The notes under the pieces: model-generated
What the model saw: the letters and a program-made list of their open reading frames with translations, nothing else
What the model was told of the DNA's origin: nothing
Databases searched by the model: none
Program-made: the position numbers and the translations under genes
Source of the DNA: Opitutia bacterium
GTDB lineage: Bacteria; Verrucomicrobiota; Verrucomicrobiae; Opitutales; Opitutaceae
Reading direction: 5' to 3'
Assembly: GCA_947442255.1 (NCBI GenBank)
Contig: CANEVO010000003.1
Coordinates: 53,306-117,305 of the forward strand
DNA: 64,000 bases
In this document: positions 1-10,169 of the stretch, one piece after another
Layout: every line of letters starts with the position of its first letter
Position numbering within the stretch: position 1 is the stretch's first letter

Positions 1-2
1 GG

Positions 3-914
3 ACGGTGTGCGAAAAGCTCGGGATCGAGTTTCGCGTGGTTAACTTGATGCAGGAATATCGCGAAAAAATCGTTGGTTACCTGCTGGACGGCTACGCCCG
101 CGGTCTGACGCCAAATCCCGACATCATGTGCAATCGGGAGATCAAGTTCGGCGTCTTTCGCGCCTGGGCCCGGGATCATGGCTTCGACGCGGTTGCCACG
201 GGGCACTATGCCCGGCGCATCGCCGCCGGCGACGGGGCGCCCGAATATCAGATACTCGAGGGCGCCGACAAAAACAAGGACCAGTCCTACTTCCTCGCGC
301 TGCTGAACCAGGCCCAAGTGCGTGACGCCCGGTTTCCCATCGGCCATCTGCCGAAACCGGACCTGCGGTCCCTCGCCCGCCAGGCCGGGCTCCCGACCGC
401 CGACAAAAAAGACAGCCAGGGCATCTGCTTCATCGGCGAGGTGAAGATGCAGGATTTTCTCCGTGCCTATGTCCCCGACGCGCCCGGCCCGATCGTTCGG
501 GCCACGGATGGCCGGGAACTGGGAACCCATCGCGGGCTGCATTTCTACACGCTGGGCCAGCGCAAGGGCATCGGCGTCCCGTCGAACACCGATCACGCGG
601 CCTATGTCGTCGTCGGCAAACGTGCCGCGGACCGCGCCCTCCTCGTCGCCTTCGACCACCCCGACGCACCCGGTCTTTTTCAACGCGAAGTGCGCGTCCA
701 CTCGCTGAGCTGGATCGGCGAACCAATCTCTACCGCGTGCGCGCTCGAGGGTCGCGTGCGCTATCGCGATCCGCGCGTGCCCATCGAGTTTTTTCCCGAA
801 GCGGGCGCGACCGCCCGCATCGTGTTCCGCGGGCCGCAACGCGGCCTCGCGAGCGGGCAGATTCTCGCGTTCTACGACGGCGAACGCCTGCTCGGCGGGG
901 GTGTTTACGTGTGA
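3..914 (+). CDS. mnmA: tRNA-specific 2-thiouridylase MnmA (5'-truncated by window edge)
   Basis: C-terminal part of the cytoplasmic ATP-dependent enzyme that puts the 2-thio group on U34 of tRNA-Lys, -Glu and -Gln. The frame is already open at the left edge, so the N-terminal PP-loop and true start lie outside; the first in-frame GTG (position 6) is not a credible start. Visible family marks are NPDIMCN with the first catalytic Cys, [10 protein letters not shown], and SQGICFIG with the second (persulfide) Cys, followed by the C-terminal barrel ([12 protein letters not shown]). The gene ends TGA at 912-914, 24 bp before the FUSC remnant on the same strand. The part present matches the usual family length for this region and shows no damage. 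Confidence 0.95.
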   Translation, partial: TVCEKLGIEFRVVNLMQEYREKIVGYLLDGYARGLTPNPDIMCNREIKFGVFRAWARDHGFDAVATGHYARRIAAGDGAPEYQILEGADKNKDQSYFLALLNQAQVRDARFPIGHLPKPDLRSLARQAGLPTADKKDSQGICFIGEVKMQDFLRAYVPDAPGPIVRATDGRELGTHRGLHFYTLGQRKGIGVPSNTDHAAYVVVGKRAADRALLVAFDHPDAPGLFQREVRVHSLSWIGEPISTACALEGRVRYRDPRVPIEFFPEAGATARIVFRGPQRGLASGQILAFYDGERLLGGGVYV

Positions 915-938
915 GCGCAACCCGGCTCGAATAACCGG

Positions 939-1600
939 ATGGCGGTATTTCGTCTCTTTTCCGCGCTTAGCCGGCCCGCCGATCGCGCGTCGCTCAAGCC
1001 GGATTTGTCGCGCGGGATCCGCGCAATGGTGGCGTTCATGGTGCCGCTGCTCCTCGCGGCCCAGAACATCGCGATAGTCGACGTACGCGGCGACTACCGG
1101 TTGCGCCCTGGCGCGGTTGGCGGCCATCTTTTTCTGGCCGGTCTGGGAGCGCGAATGCTTCCCGCCGTTCCTCGCCGCGGCGCTGCGCGCCAACCGCGAC
1201 TACCTGCGCGAACTTGCCGGCCGGTTGGCGCAGGGCGGCAGTTACGACGCCGGAGCCGTCGCCGCCAAGCGGCACGCCGAGGCCAGCAACAGCACTCTTT
1301 TCTCCTCGCTCCAACGCATGAGCGGAGACCCGAAGGCGGAGCAAGCCGGTCTTGCGCAGGCCGCCACCCTCGCGAACGGCAAACCGCGGCTCACGCGCGG
1401 ACTGAACCTCCTCGCGCTCCACCTCACGCCCGGCAAACCGCTCGAGCGGCAGGAGCTGGACGATTTCGTGCAACTTGCCGCCGGCGCCCTCGCCGCCCTG
1501 GCCGACAGCGCCGAGCGCGGCGACGGAGTTGAGCGCGATGCTGCTCGTCACGCTGGAGTCCGCGCCCGCGCGCAATGCCGACGCGCCCGCCGCCGCCTGA
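939..1600 (+). pseudogene. Decayed FUSC/YccS-family inner-membrane protein gene
   Basis: Pieces of one family lie in different frames. From the ATG at 939 the frame reads KPDLSRGIRAMVAFMVPLLL, then QNIAIVDVRGDYRLR, typical of the N-terminal first membrane segments of FUSC (fusaric acid resistance/YccS-like) proteins. From about 1117, in another frame, come FFWPVWERECFPPFLAAALR and RANRDYLREL, typical of the C-terminal half, and on to the ALHLTPGK region. The last stretch (about 1520-1600) makes best sense in a third frame ending TGA at 1598-1600. An intact member has roughly 650-750 residues, so several hundred are missing between the N- and C-terminal parts. Family assignment is from motif memory; deletion plus frameshifts make function very unlikely. 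Confidence 0.72.
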
Positions 1601-1608
1601 GCGAAAGG

Positions 1609-2244
1609 TTATTTCACCGACGCGAGCACGAGGCTCCCGGCAAACGCCAGGAAAACCACGCCCAGCGCCCGATCGAGCCAGTGGCCGTGGCGCAAGTATC
1701 CCCGGCGCACGTCGTCGCGGGTGAAAAAAACCGACACGAGCGAGAACCACCCCATCGTCGCCAGCGACATCCACAGGCCGTAGCCGGCCTGGATCAGTTT
1801 CGGCGTCTGCGAGCTCACCACGAGGGCGAACAGCGAGATGAAGAACAGCGTGGCCTTGGGGTTGAGCGCATTCGTGAGGAATCCCGTCACAAACGCACCG
1901 TGCGTGCTCGGCACTTCGGCCCCTCCTTCGGTCGTCAGCGTCGCCGCCACCCGGGGCTTCGCCCGCAACGCCTGCACGCCGAGCCCCGCGATGTAGGCCG
2001 CACCGGCATATTTCACCCCGTTGAACCAAAGCTCGGAATCGCGGATCAGCAGGCCGAGACCCAGCAGCGAATAGGTCACTTGCAGCACGATGCCCGCGCC
2101 AATCCCGACGCTCGTCCAAAGGGCCGTGCGCCGTCCGTGTACCAGGCTCTGCCGGAGCACGAGCGTAAAATCCGGCCCGGGACTCGCCACCGCCAGCAGA
2201 TGGGCCAACGCGACCTGGGAAAGCTCTCCCCAATAATCGTGCAT
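1609..2244 (-). CDS. LysE/RhtB-family amino-acid exporter
   Basis: A 211-residue integral membrane protein with about six hydrophobic segments and the family signature near the N-terminus (SPGPDFTLVLRQSLVHGRR, residues about 21-39). Members export amino acids such as lysine, homoserine or threonine, or their analogues, by proton exchange. Length fits the usual 200-210 residues. A region of lower hydrophobicity (residues about 75-100, ending AKPRVAATL) corresponds to the loop between segments 3 and 4. The gene converges on the FUSC remnant, 8 bp away, and lies 11 bp downstream of the TPR lipoprotein gene on the same strand. Substrate cannot be told from sequence. Confidence 0.85.
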   Translation of the reverse strand: MHDYWGELSQVALAHLLAVASPGPDFTLVLRQSLVHGRRTALWTSVGIGAGIVLQVTYSLLGLGLLIRDSELWFNGVKYAGAAYIAGLGVQALRAKPRVAATLTTEGGAEVPSTHGAFVTGFLTNALNPKATLFFISLFALVVSSQTPKLIQAGYGLWMSLATMGWFSLVSVFFTRDDVRRGYLRHGHWLDRALGVVFLAFAGSLVLASVK

Positions 2245-2255
2245 CGGCTCCGGCG

Positions 2256-2762
2256 CTAGAACGCCACGTCCTTGAATTTCGGATCCGCCAGCAGGCGCTC
2301 GAGCTTCCTGCCCTCGGCGAACATCCGCACGCTGCGATTGGCCGGGAAACGCGCCGGCAGTTTATCGGCCAGCTCCCGGGCCTCCTTCACCCGGCCAAGT
2401 AGGGCGAGCACCGTCACCTGTTGCAGCACCGGCTCGGCATCGGTCTTGTTTTTCGCGGCTGCGTCTTCGTAGGCCGTGAGGGCCTGCTTGTAAGCCGTCC
2501 GGGCCGCATCCCGCTGCCCAAGCTTCATCCGGACCGAACCAAGACTCACCCAGGAGTCGCCCGCGTCGGGACAAAGGGCGGTGGCCTTGGCTAGCAGGCC
2601 ATCCGCTCGCGCCAGATCCCGCAGCGTCAGGGCAAACTGCGCCTCGCTCAACAGGCTGGCCGCCTCCTTGCGCTGCAGGGAGGTGATTTCACGTTTCTTC
2701 CCGCAGCCCGCTTCCAGGAGGAGCAGGACAGCGACCGCGATCGAGATCGGAAGGGATTTCAT
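2256..2762 (-). CDS. TPR-containing lipoprotein
   Basis: 168 residues from the ATG at 2762. This start is preferred over the upstream one at 2834 because it places a lipoprotein signal (MKSLPISIAVAVLLLLEAGC) exactly at the N-terminus, with Cys20 as the lipidation site. The mature part is helical and carries at least two tetratricopeptide-like units (residues about 40-75 and 78-115, with the DSWVSLGSVRMKLGQRDAAR pattern). Such proteins are usually envelope scaffolds; no catalytic motif is visible. It lies between the pilB-type gene and the LysE-type gene on the same strand and may share their transcript, with 128 bp separating it from pilB. Confidence 0.75.
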   Translation of the reverse strand: MKSLPISIAVAVLLLLEAGCGKKREITSLQRKEAASLLSEAQFALTLRDLARADGLLAKATALCPDAGDSWVSLGSVRMKLGQRDAARTAYKQALTAYEDAAAKNKTDAEPVLQQVTVLALLGRVKEARELADKLPARFPANRSVRMFAEGRKLERLLADPKFKDVAF

Positions 2763-2890
2763 GAACGGGAAAGGCGCGCCATTCACAGGGGGCCACCGCC
2801 GCGTGGCAACCGCATCCGCAACGCGAAAACCCATTTCGACCCGGCGGGATCGTCCCCGGACAAGCCAAAAAACCGCCCCGGCGACCGGAC

Positions 2891-4603
2891 TCAGGTCATA
2901 TCCGGCGGCACCGTGGAAATCGCTTCCTCAATCGTGGCCAGGCCTTCCTTTACTTTCAGCAAACTGTCCTGGTGGAGCGTCTTCATGCCCGCGCGCATCG
3001 CGATTTTTTTCAATTCGGAAGACTCCATCTCCTTGTTGATCGCCTCGGCGAGTTCCTCGTTCGTCACCATCAACTCGTGAATGCCCACGCGGCCTTTGTA
3101 GCCGCTGCCGCCGCACTTCGGACACCCTTTCGGGTTGTGTTTGAAGATCTGGCCGCTCCCGCCGATCGCCTTCTCCATGATCTCCTTTTCCCGGCCCTCC
3201 GGCGTGTAGGGCATCCGGCACTGCTTGCAAACCCGGCGCATAAGGCGTTGCGCGCAGACGCAGAGCAGCGAGGACGAGATCATGAAGGGCTCCACGCCCA
3301 TGTCCACGAGCCGGGCCACCGTGCCGGGCGCGTCGTTGGTGTGCAGCGTCGAGATCAGCAAGTGACCCGTAAGCGCGGCCTCGACTGCGATGCCGGCGGT
3401 TTCCTTGTCGCGAATTTCGCCGACCAGAATGATGTCGGGGTCCTGCCGGAGAAAAGCGCGCAGCGCCGAGGCAAACGTCAGCCCGATCTGGCGGTGCATC
3501 TGCATCTGGTTCAGGCCCGGCAGCGTATACTCGATCGGATCCTCGGCCGTCCGGATGACGATGTCCGGCGTGTTGATTTCGTTCAGCGCGGAGTAAAGCG
3601 TCATCGACTTGCCGGAGCCCGTCGGCCCGCAATGCAAGATCATGCCGTAGGGCTGGCGGATGCAGTCGCGATAGCGCGAAAGATTTTCCTCCGAAAAACC
3701 CAGCGCCGGCAGGGGCAGCGTAGATTTTTGCTTGTCGAGGATACGCATCACCACGCCTTCGCCATGGTTGAGCGGCGCCGTCGACACGCACAAATCGAGG
3801 TCGAGGTTCTTCTTGGTGTACTGCTTGAAAACGATGCGTCCGTCCTGCGGCAACCGGCGTTCCGAGATGTCGAGGTTGCACATGATCTTCAGGCGGGCGA
3901 CGAGCGCCGGCCCGACCTTCTTCGGCAGCCGGAGATTCTCGTGGCAGACGCCGTCGATCCGGTTGCGGACGATGACCTCCTTTTCCTGCGGCTCCACGTG
4001 AATGTCGCTCGTGCCGGAAAAATACGCGTCCTCGATGATGCGGTTGGCCAGCTGGATGATCGGGCCGGATTCCTCGCTGACATCGTCGTCCTTCAGCTCG
4101 ACCTCGCCCTCGCCGCCATACTCGGCGCCGATCTGCATGACCACGTCGTCGAAGCCCGACGAGCGGTCCTGCCCCTTGGTAAACTTGTCCCTGATGTCCT
4201 TTTCCCGCGCCAGCAGGCGGACCACCGTCTTCCCGGTCATCTCCTGGATCTTCGTCGGGAGCGTGACTTCGAAGGGATTCGCGAACGCGACGAGCAGCAT
4301 GTCGCCCACCTGGCCGACGGGCAGCACGAGATTCTCCTGACAGAACTTCTGGGGGATACGCTCGAAGGTCTGCGGCGAAACGCGATAATGGGCGACGTTA
4401 AACGGCGAAAGGTTCAAGGCCCGCGCCTTGGCCACGAGACACTGAAACGCGGTGACCTTGAATTCCTCCTGCAGCAACTTGTCGAGCGCATCGCCACTCA
4501 GGTCATCCGGCCGGCCAGCCAGCGCCGTACGTTGCTCGGCGTCGAGCCGGCCCATTTCGACGAGGCGCGAGACGATCTGGAGCTGAATTTTACCGAGCGG
4601 CAT
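2891..4603 (-). CDS. pilB: Type IV pilus / type II secretion assembly ATPase (PilB/GspE family)
   Basis: A 570-residue cytoplasmic hexameric ATPase that powers pilin or pseudopilin assembly. In order: an N-terminal MshEN/GspE-N domain (residues about 1-150), a PAS-like N2 domain with the SDIHVEP motif (199-205), the Walker A motif GPTGSGKS (326-333), the Asp box and Walker B region ([14 protein letters not shown]), the His box (LISTLHTND), and the metal-binding tetracysteine module (CKQC then [12 protein letters not shown]) near residue 450-510. All nucleotide-handling motifs are intact. The ATG lies 3 bp after the stop of the MshEN-like gene, so the two are co-transcribed. PilB or GspE cannot be separated by sequence alone. 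Confidence 0.92.
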   Translation of the reverse strand: MPLGKIQLQIVSRLVEMGRLDAEQRTALAGRPDDLSGDALDKLLQEEFKVTAFQCLVAKARALNLSPFNVAHYRVSPQTFERIPQKFCQENLVLPVGQVGDMLLVAFANPFEVTLPTKIQEMTGKTVVRLLAREKDIRDKFTKGQDRSSGFDDVVMQIGAEYGGEGEVELKDDDVSEESGPIIQLANRIIEDAYFSGTSDIHVEPQEKEVIVRNRIDGVCHENLRLPKKVGPALVARLKIMCNLDISERRLPQDGRIVFKQYTKKNLDLDLCVSTAPLNHGEGVVMRILDKQKSTLPLPALGFSEENLSRYRDCIRQPYGMILHCGPTGSGKSMTLYSALNEINTPDIVIRTAEDPIEYTLPGLNQMQMHRQIGLTFASALRAFLRQDPDIILVGEIRDKETAGIAVEAALTGHLLISTLHTNDAPGTVARLVDMGVEPFMISSSLLCVCAQRLMRRVCKQCRMPYTPEGREKEIMEKAIGGSGQIFKHNPKGCPKCGGSGYKGRVGIHELMVTNEELAEAINKEMESSELKKIAMRAGMKTLHQDSLLKVKEGLATIEEAISTVPPDMT

Positions 4604-4606
4604 ACC

Positions 4607-5152
4607 TTACTTGGCGCCGGCGACCGCCGGGACCGGCGCGGCGTGGTTGGCCGCGGGCGCTCCGGCCGGGGCGCTGTTGGCGTGTTTTTCCAGATAGTCG
4701 GCAATCGATTCCAAGGTCGTGCCAAACCAGAGGATGGGCCCACCCAGCTGTTTTTCCCAAAAGAGCTTCACCGCCGGGCTCAGGTAATAGGCCGTCGCGA
4801 CGAAGGAAAACTCCTCCTCCTTGTCGAAAGGGATCGACCACGTGGCCCAGCACGCCCCCGGGTCGAGGAGCTTCTTCACGTCGTCGGGCACCTCGTAGTC
4901 GCGCAAATCGACCAAGCCGACGCCCTCCGCTTCCACGATGTGGTGCAACACATCGTCCTCCTTCAACACCTTCATATCGTAGGCGAGAATGCCCAGGATG
5001 GTGCTCTGCCGCGGCTGGTCCATCGCCACCAGCTCGATCAGCTTCTAGTTCGCCATCTCGAGGTCCTCGATCTTCACCAGATTGTGCTCCACCAACGACG
5101 CGCCGAGCAGGCGGTTGGCGCGCATCATGAGGGGACGATGTTCCTTGGACAT
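4607..5152 (-). pseudogene. MshEN-like partner protein of the pilus ATPase, interrupted by an in-frame TAG
   Basis: From ATG 5152 the frame reads RANRLLGASLVEHNLVKIED, hits TAG at 5047-5045 (codon 36, in a context LEMAN-stop-KLIELV), then continues in the same frame for 145 residues including QPRQSTILGILAYDMKVL. The first part resembles the MshEN/GspE N-terminal fold that binds nucleotides. The C-terminus is a low-complexity Ala/Pro tail. The uninterrupted frame on both sides suggests one recent single-base change, for example GAG to TAG. A shorter product could start at ATG 5029 (140 residues). It sits 17 bp after obg and 3 bp before pilB. A sequencing error, readthrough or an internal start remain possible. 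Confidence 0.75.
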
Positions 5153-5169
5153 GCGAAGGGAAAATTGGC

Positions 5170-6279
<1,110 letters not shown>

Positions 6280-6363
6280 TTAATGTCGGAAATCCGGAGC
6301 GGCGGCGACATAAGTGCAATGAGCATGCGTGACGAAGAACTGCTTAACCGCCGCCCGATTTCC

Positions 6364-6382
6364 CGCTCGCGATAAGCGAGCG
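6364..6382. repeat. Perfect 7-bp inverted repeat
   Basis: Arms cgctcgc (6364-6370) and gcgagcg (6376-6382) around a 5-nt loop gataa. No T tract follows on either strand. Could be part of the msrA transcript end or a regulatory hairpin upstream of obg. Confidence 0.4.
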
Positions 6383-6425
6383 CCAATGAGTGAAACGGAG
6401 CCGATGAGGCGAAGAGCACTGATAA

Positions 6426-6447
6426 GATTTCGCCCGTTGGCGAAATC
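6426..6447 (-). terminator. Hairpin downstream of msrA
   Basis: Perfect 9-bp inverted repeat gatttcgcc/ggcgaaatc with a 4-nt loop, about 58 nt past the msrA stop on the minus strand. There is only a weak T-rich stretch after it, so it is either a weak terminator or an mRNA 3'-end stabilising structure. Confidence 0.4.
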
Positions 6448-6504
6448 CCATGAGCGGTTCCCTTGCTCCGGCAGTCCGCCTCTGCTTGTCCCTGATTCGT
6501 TCGC

Positions 6505-7098
6505 CTACTTCTGCTCCTCCGCCAGCTTGTGTTCCAGCTTCTTGAGCTTCGGTGCGATCACGTAGGCGCAGTAACCCGCGTTCGGGTTGTTGCGGAAATA
6601 GTCCTGATGGTGCTTTTCCGCCGGCCAGAATTTTTCCAACGGCACGATCTCCGTCGTGATCGGGTCGCGAAACACCTTGGCCGCCGCGGCCCGCGACTTT
6701 TCCGCGGCCGCCTTCTGCTCCGCGTTCGCGGAGAGGATGATCGAGCGATACTGCGGCCCGTGGTCGTTCCCCTGCCCGCCCACCTGCGTCGGGTTGTGCA
6801 CGTGCCAGAAATAATCCAGCAACCGCTCCAGCGTCACCTGCGTCGGATCGTAGTCGATCCGGATCACCTCGGCGTGGCCGGTGGCGTGCGCGCAGACCTG
6901 CTCGTAGGTCGGGTTCGGCTCCTTGCCACCGGCATAGCCGCTCACGGCGCCCTTCACGCCGGGCAAGAGCTCATAGGCGGCCTCGGTGCACCAGAAGCAA
7001 CCGCCCCCCAGGACGAGGGATTCCGTTTTGCTGTCAGCGGTATTCATGAGCGGAGAAAGAAGCGCAAAGGCGCCAAGAAGCAAAGGGAGTCGGGTCAT
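6505..7098 (-). CDS. msrA: Peptide methionine-S-sulfoxide reductase MsrA
   Basis: A 197-residue enzyme that reduces methionine-(S)-sulfoxide in proteins. The catalytic motif GGGCFWCTEA is at residues 31-40, with Cys34 as the sulfenic-acid-forming residue and Cys37 nearby. Conserved YAGG, GHAEVIRIDYDP and NDHGPQYRS segments are present. Starting at ATG 7098 gives a short hydrophobic N-terminus (TRLPLLLGAFALLSPL) that looks like a signal peptide; an alternative ATG at 7047 would give a cytoplasmic form. No fused MsrB domain. Flanked by hairpins downstream and by ettA upstream on the same strand. Confidence 0.95.
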   Translation of the reverse strand: MTRLPLLLGAFALLSPLMNTADSKTESLVLGGGCFWCTEAAYELLPGVKGAVSGYAGGKEPNPTYEQVCAHATGHAEVIRIDYDPTQVTLERLLDYFWHVHNPTQVGGQGNDHGPQYRSIILSANAEQKAAAEKSRAAAAKVFRDPITTEIVPLEKFWPAEKHHQDYFRNNPNAGYCAYVIAPKLKKLEHKLAEEQK

Positions 7099-7154
7099 CG
7101 CGATGAGAGGGTTTGAACCGCCACTCTATTCCGGAAACAAATCCCAAGTCAAAA

Positions 7155-7262
7155 AGCGCCAAACCTTAACCGCGGAAAACACGGATAACCACAGATGGAT
7201 TTTGATGTCGGCCATCCGCGAGGATCTGCGTCATCCGCGGAGAAAATCGATGGAGCGATAAA
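7155..7262. repeat. Possible dispersed noncoding repeat
   Basis: The stretch holds the phrase ccgcggaaaacacggataac and, shortly after, atccgcgaggatctgcgtca followed by tccgcgga. Similar wording is common between genes of PVC bacteria as short dispersed repeats. Only one copy is seen here, so the call rests on recollection and needs a genome-wide search. Confidence 0.3.
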
Positions 7263-7264
7263 TC

Positions 7265-8953
7265 CTACCGCGTCAGCTTCCGGTACTTGATCCGGTGGGG
7301 CTGGTCGGCCTCCTTGCCCTTCCGGCGGCGGAGATCCTCCTGGTAGCTCGTGAAATTCCCATTGAACCAGTGGACGTAGCTGTCGCCCTCGAACGCGAGG
7401 ATGTGGGTCGCCACGCGGTCAAGAAACCAGCGATCGTGCGAGACGACCACGGCGCAGCCGGCAAAATTTTCCAGGCCTTCCTCGAGCGCGCGGATCGAAT
7501 TCACATCGAGATCGTTCGTCGGCTCGTCGAGCAGGATGAGGTTGGCTCCGCTCTTGAGCAGGCGGGCGAGGTGCACGCGGTTGCGCTCGCCGCCAGAGAG
7601 TACACCGACTTTCTTCGACTGGTCCGCGCCCGTGAAACCGAACTGCGCACAATACGCGCGGCTGTTCACCTCGCGATTGGCGAGCTTCATGATCTCCTCC
7701 CCGCCACTGATCGCCTGCCAGATCGTTTCGCCATCGGGCAAGGAATCGCGCGACTGGTCGACATGGGCGATCTTCACCGTGTCGCCGACGCGGAGGGTAC
7801 CGCCATCGGGTTTCTCGGCCCCGATGATGAGGCGGAACATCGTCGTCTTGCCCGCGCCATTCGGACCGATAACCCCCACAATGCCACCGGGCGGCAGTGA
7901 AAAGTTCACGTCTTCGAACAGCACGTTGTCGCCGTAACTTTTCGAGAGATTTTTCGCCTCGACCACGAGCGCGCCGAGCCGCGGCCCCGGCGGGATCATG
8001 ATTTCAAACTCCTTCTCCTTCTCGGCTACGTTTTGCTTGAGCATGTTTTCGTAGGAGCTGATACGCGCCTGCGATTTCGTGACGCGCGCCCGCGACGACT
8101 GGCGAATCCACGCGAGTTCGCGCGCCATCGCCTTTTGCCGCTTGTCCTCGGTGCGCTGCTCGACCCCCGCGCGGGCCTGCTTCTGCTCGAGCCATGAGGA
8201 ATAATTTCCCTGCCACGGAATCCCATGCCCGTGCGACAGCTCCAGAATCCACTGCGCGACATTGTCCAGGAAATAGCGATCGTGCGTGACGGCGATGACC
8301 GTACCCTCGTAGCGCGCGAGATGCTGCTCGAGCCAGTTCACGCTCTCGGCATCGAGATGGTTCGTCGGCTCGTCGAGAAGAAGAATCGCCGGCTTCTGCA
8401 GGAGCAACCGCGCGAGCGCGACGCGGCGGCGTTCACCGCCGGAGAGCTGGTCGACGATCGCTTCGCCGGGCGGACAGCGCAGTGCGTCCATCGCCATCTC
8501 GACTTGCGGCGCGACATCCCAGGCGCCGAGCGCGTCAATTTTTTCCTGCAGCTTGGACTGCTTCTCCGCGACGACGTCTTTTGCCTTGTCGGTTTCGGCG
8601 GCACTCAACTCGTCCCAGGTCGCATCATAGGCCGCCGTTAGATCGGTCAGGTGCTTCACCCCTTCCTCGACGCAGCCGCGCACGGTGGCACCCGGCGTGA
8701 GGTGCGGCTCCTGTTCGAGCATACCGATTTTGTAGCCGGGCTCGAAATGCAGGCGCCCGTCGATTTCCGTGTCGCGGCCCGCGAGAATGCGGAGGAGCGA
8801 CGATTTGCCGGAGCCGTTGAGGCCGAGCACCCCGATCTTCGCTCCGTAGAAAAACGAGAGCGAGATGTCGCGGAGGATCTCCTTGCGCTCGATTTTCTTC
8901 GAAACGCCGAGCATGGAGAAAATAATCTTCGGAGCGTCGTCAGGTCTGGCCAT
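7265..8953 (-). CDS. ettA: Energy-dependent translational throttle protein EttA (ABC-F ATPase)
   Basis: A 562-residue soluble ABC-F protein that binds the ribosomal E site and gates translation by ATP/ADP ratio. It has two nucleotide-binding domains with Walker A motifs GLNGSGKSS and GPNGAGKTT, signatures LSGGERRRVALARLL and LSGGERNRVHLARLL, and Walker B LLDEPTNHLD and LLDEPTNDLD. The arm region and interdomain linker (about residues 95-130 and 240-300) are of EttA size, and the C-terminus ends in the HRIKYRKLTR type of tail. No membrane segment. Intact and of normal length. Confidence 0.93.
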   Translation of the reverse strand: MARPDDAPKIIFSMLGVSKKIERKEILRDISLSFFYGAKIGVLGLNGSGKSSLLRILAGRDTEIDGRLHFEPGYKIGMLEQEPHLTPGATVRGCVEEGVKHLTDLTAAYDATWDELSAAETDKAKDVVAEKQSKLQEKIDALGAWDVAPQVEMAMDALRCPPGEAIVDQLSGGERRRVALARLLLQKPAILLLDEPTNHLDAESVNWLEQHLARYEGTVIAVTHDRYFLDNVAQWILELSHGHGIPWQGNYSSWLEQKQARAGVEQRTEDKRQKAMARELAWIRQSSRARVTKSQARISSYENMLKQNVAEKEKEFEIMIPPGPRLGALVVEAKNLSKSYGDNVLFEDVNFSLPPGGIVGVIGPNGAGKTTMFRLIIGAEKPDGGTLRVGDTVKIAHVDQSRDSLPDGETIWQAISGGEEIMKLANREVNSRAYCAQFGFTGADQSKKVGVLSGGERNRVHLARLLKSGANLILLDEPTNDLDVNSIRALEEGLENFAGCAVVVSHDRWFLDRVATHILAFEGDSYVHWFNGNFTSYQEDLRRRKGKEADQPHRIKYRKLTR

Positions 8954-9047
8954 GGGCGTGACTCAATGCGTCCGCCGGCTCACCGCAAGTCTGTCGTCGC
9001 TCGCTTCGCCGGCATCACCAACCCGGGGAAGTCTCCCGGAGTCCGCT

Positions 9048-10169
9048 TCAGACTCCCGCCCAACGATACCGGGCGAGAGTCTCCTCGTTCAGTTCGATGC
9101 CCAGACCGGGCTTGTCCGGCACGCGCAACTCGCCGTTCACCGGCCGGAAGGGATTCACCAGGAGATCAGTGCGCAACGGATTGTCGGTGGCGTTGAACTC
9201 CAGATACGGACAGTCGCGCAACGTCGCGGTAAAGTGGAGCGTGGCGGCCACCAGGATGTCCGTGGACCAGCAATGCGGGATCACGCGCACATTGCGGGCC
9301 TCGGCATGCGCCGCGATGCGCATGGCCTCGGAAATCCCACCGACGCGCGCCACGTCGGGCTGAATGATCCGCAGGCCGCCGCGGTCCATGAGGTCAAGGT
9401 AGGGATGCTGGGTGCTTTCCTTTTCGCCGGTCGCGATCGGCGTCGGTGACACCGCCACCAGCTTGGCAAAACCCGTGACGTCGTCCGGCGAAAGCGGCTC
9501 CTCGAGAAAGTAGATCCGCGATTCGGCCAGGCCGCGGCTGAGGCGCACCGCGTCGTCGAACGGCACCGCGAAACCCATATCGATCATGATGTCGGTGTCG
9601 TCGCCGACCTCGCGGCGGATCGCCGCCGCGACGGCAATGTCCTTGCGCACGTCGTTACCCAGTCCACCCCAGCCGAATTTCATCGCGCGGTAGCCGGCAG
9701 CCTTGTGCTTGACCGCCAGCGCCAGCGTTGCCGCCAGCGACGACTGCGACAGGTCGCTCGCATAAAGCGGCATCGCGGCCCGGCGCGCGCCACCCAGCAG
9801 CCGGTGCAACGGCAGACCCGCGACCTTGCCGAGAATATCCCACAGCGCGATGTCGATGCCGCTGATCGTGTGCATCGCGATGCCGCGCCGCCCGTAGGTC
9901 TGGGTGTGGCGGTACATCTTGTCCCACAGCCGGCCGATATCGCGCGGGTCCTCGCCGATCAACAGGCTGCGCAGGCCCTCGGCGGACACCGAGCACAACG
10001 GCGCGTCGAGGATCGCCTTGCTCACCAGCGGATTCGTGTGCGCCTCGCCAATGCCGGTGATCCCGGCGTCGGTGTGGACGCGAATGATCAGGACCGACTG
10101 GCAGCCATCGCCGATCGGTTTCACGTTCGGCAGGCGGAGCATGATTCCCTCGACGTCAGTGATTTTCAT
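9048..10169 (-). CDS. Mandelate racemase/muconate lactonizing enzyme family dehydratase
   Basis: 373 residues from ATG 10169, where MKITDVEGIM begins as in the family; the upstream ATG at 10211 adds a tail without family similarity. Enolase-superfamily members remove an alpha proton from a carboxylate, usually a sugar acid. The N-terminal capping domain is followed by a barrel with the Lys-containing AMKFGWGG segment, metal ligands in IMIDMG, YFLEEPLSPDD and TGEKES, and the catalytic His in VIPHCWSTD, placing it with the mandelate racemase/sugar-acid dehydratase branch. It is divergent from an MFS transporter, which fits use of an imported sugar acid. Exact substrate unknown. Confidence 0.85.
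   Translation of the reverse strand: MKITDVEGIMLRLPNVKPIGDGCQSVLIIRVHTDAGITGIGEAHTNPLVSKAILDAPLCSVSAEGLRSLLIGEDPRDIGRLWDKMYRHTQTYGRRGIAMHTISGIDIALWDILGKVAGLPLHRLLGGARRAAMPLYASDLSQSSLAATLALAVKHKAAGYRAMKFGWGGLGNDVRKDIAVAAAIRREVGDDTDIMIDMGFAVPFDDAVRLSRGLAESRIYFLEEPLSPDDVTGFAKLVAVSPTPIATGEKESTQHPYLDLMDRGGLRIIQPDVARVGGISEAMRIAAHAEARNVRVIPHCWSTDILVAATLHFTATLRDCPYLEFNATDNPLRTDLLVNPFRPVNGELRVPDKPGLGIELNEETLARYRWAGV

Noticed and set aside
7099..7140. GGTTCAAACC on the minus strand before msrA, resembling a tRNA T arm
   Set aside because: The flanking bases do not pair as a T stem and no acceptor or anticodon stem can be formed.
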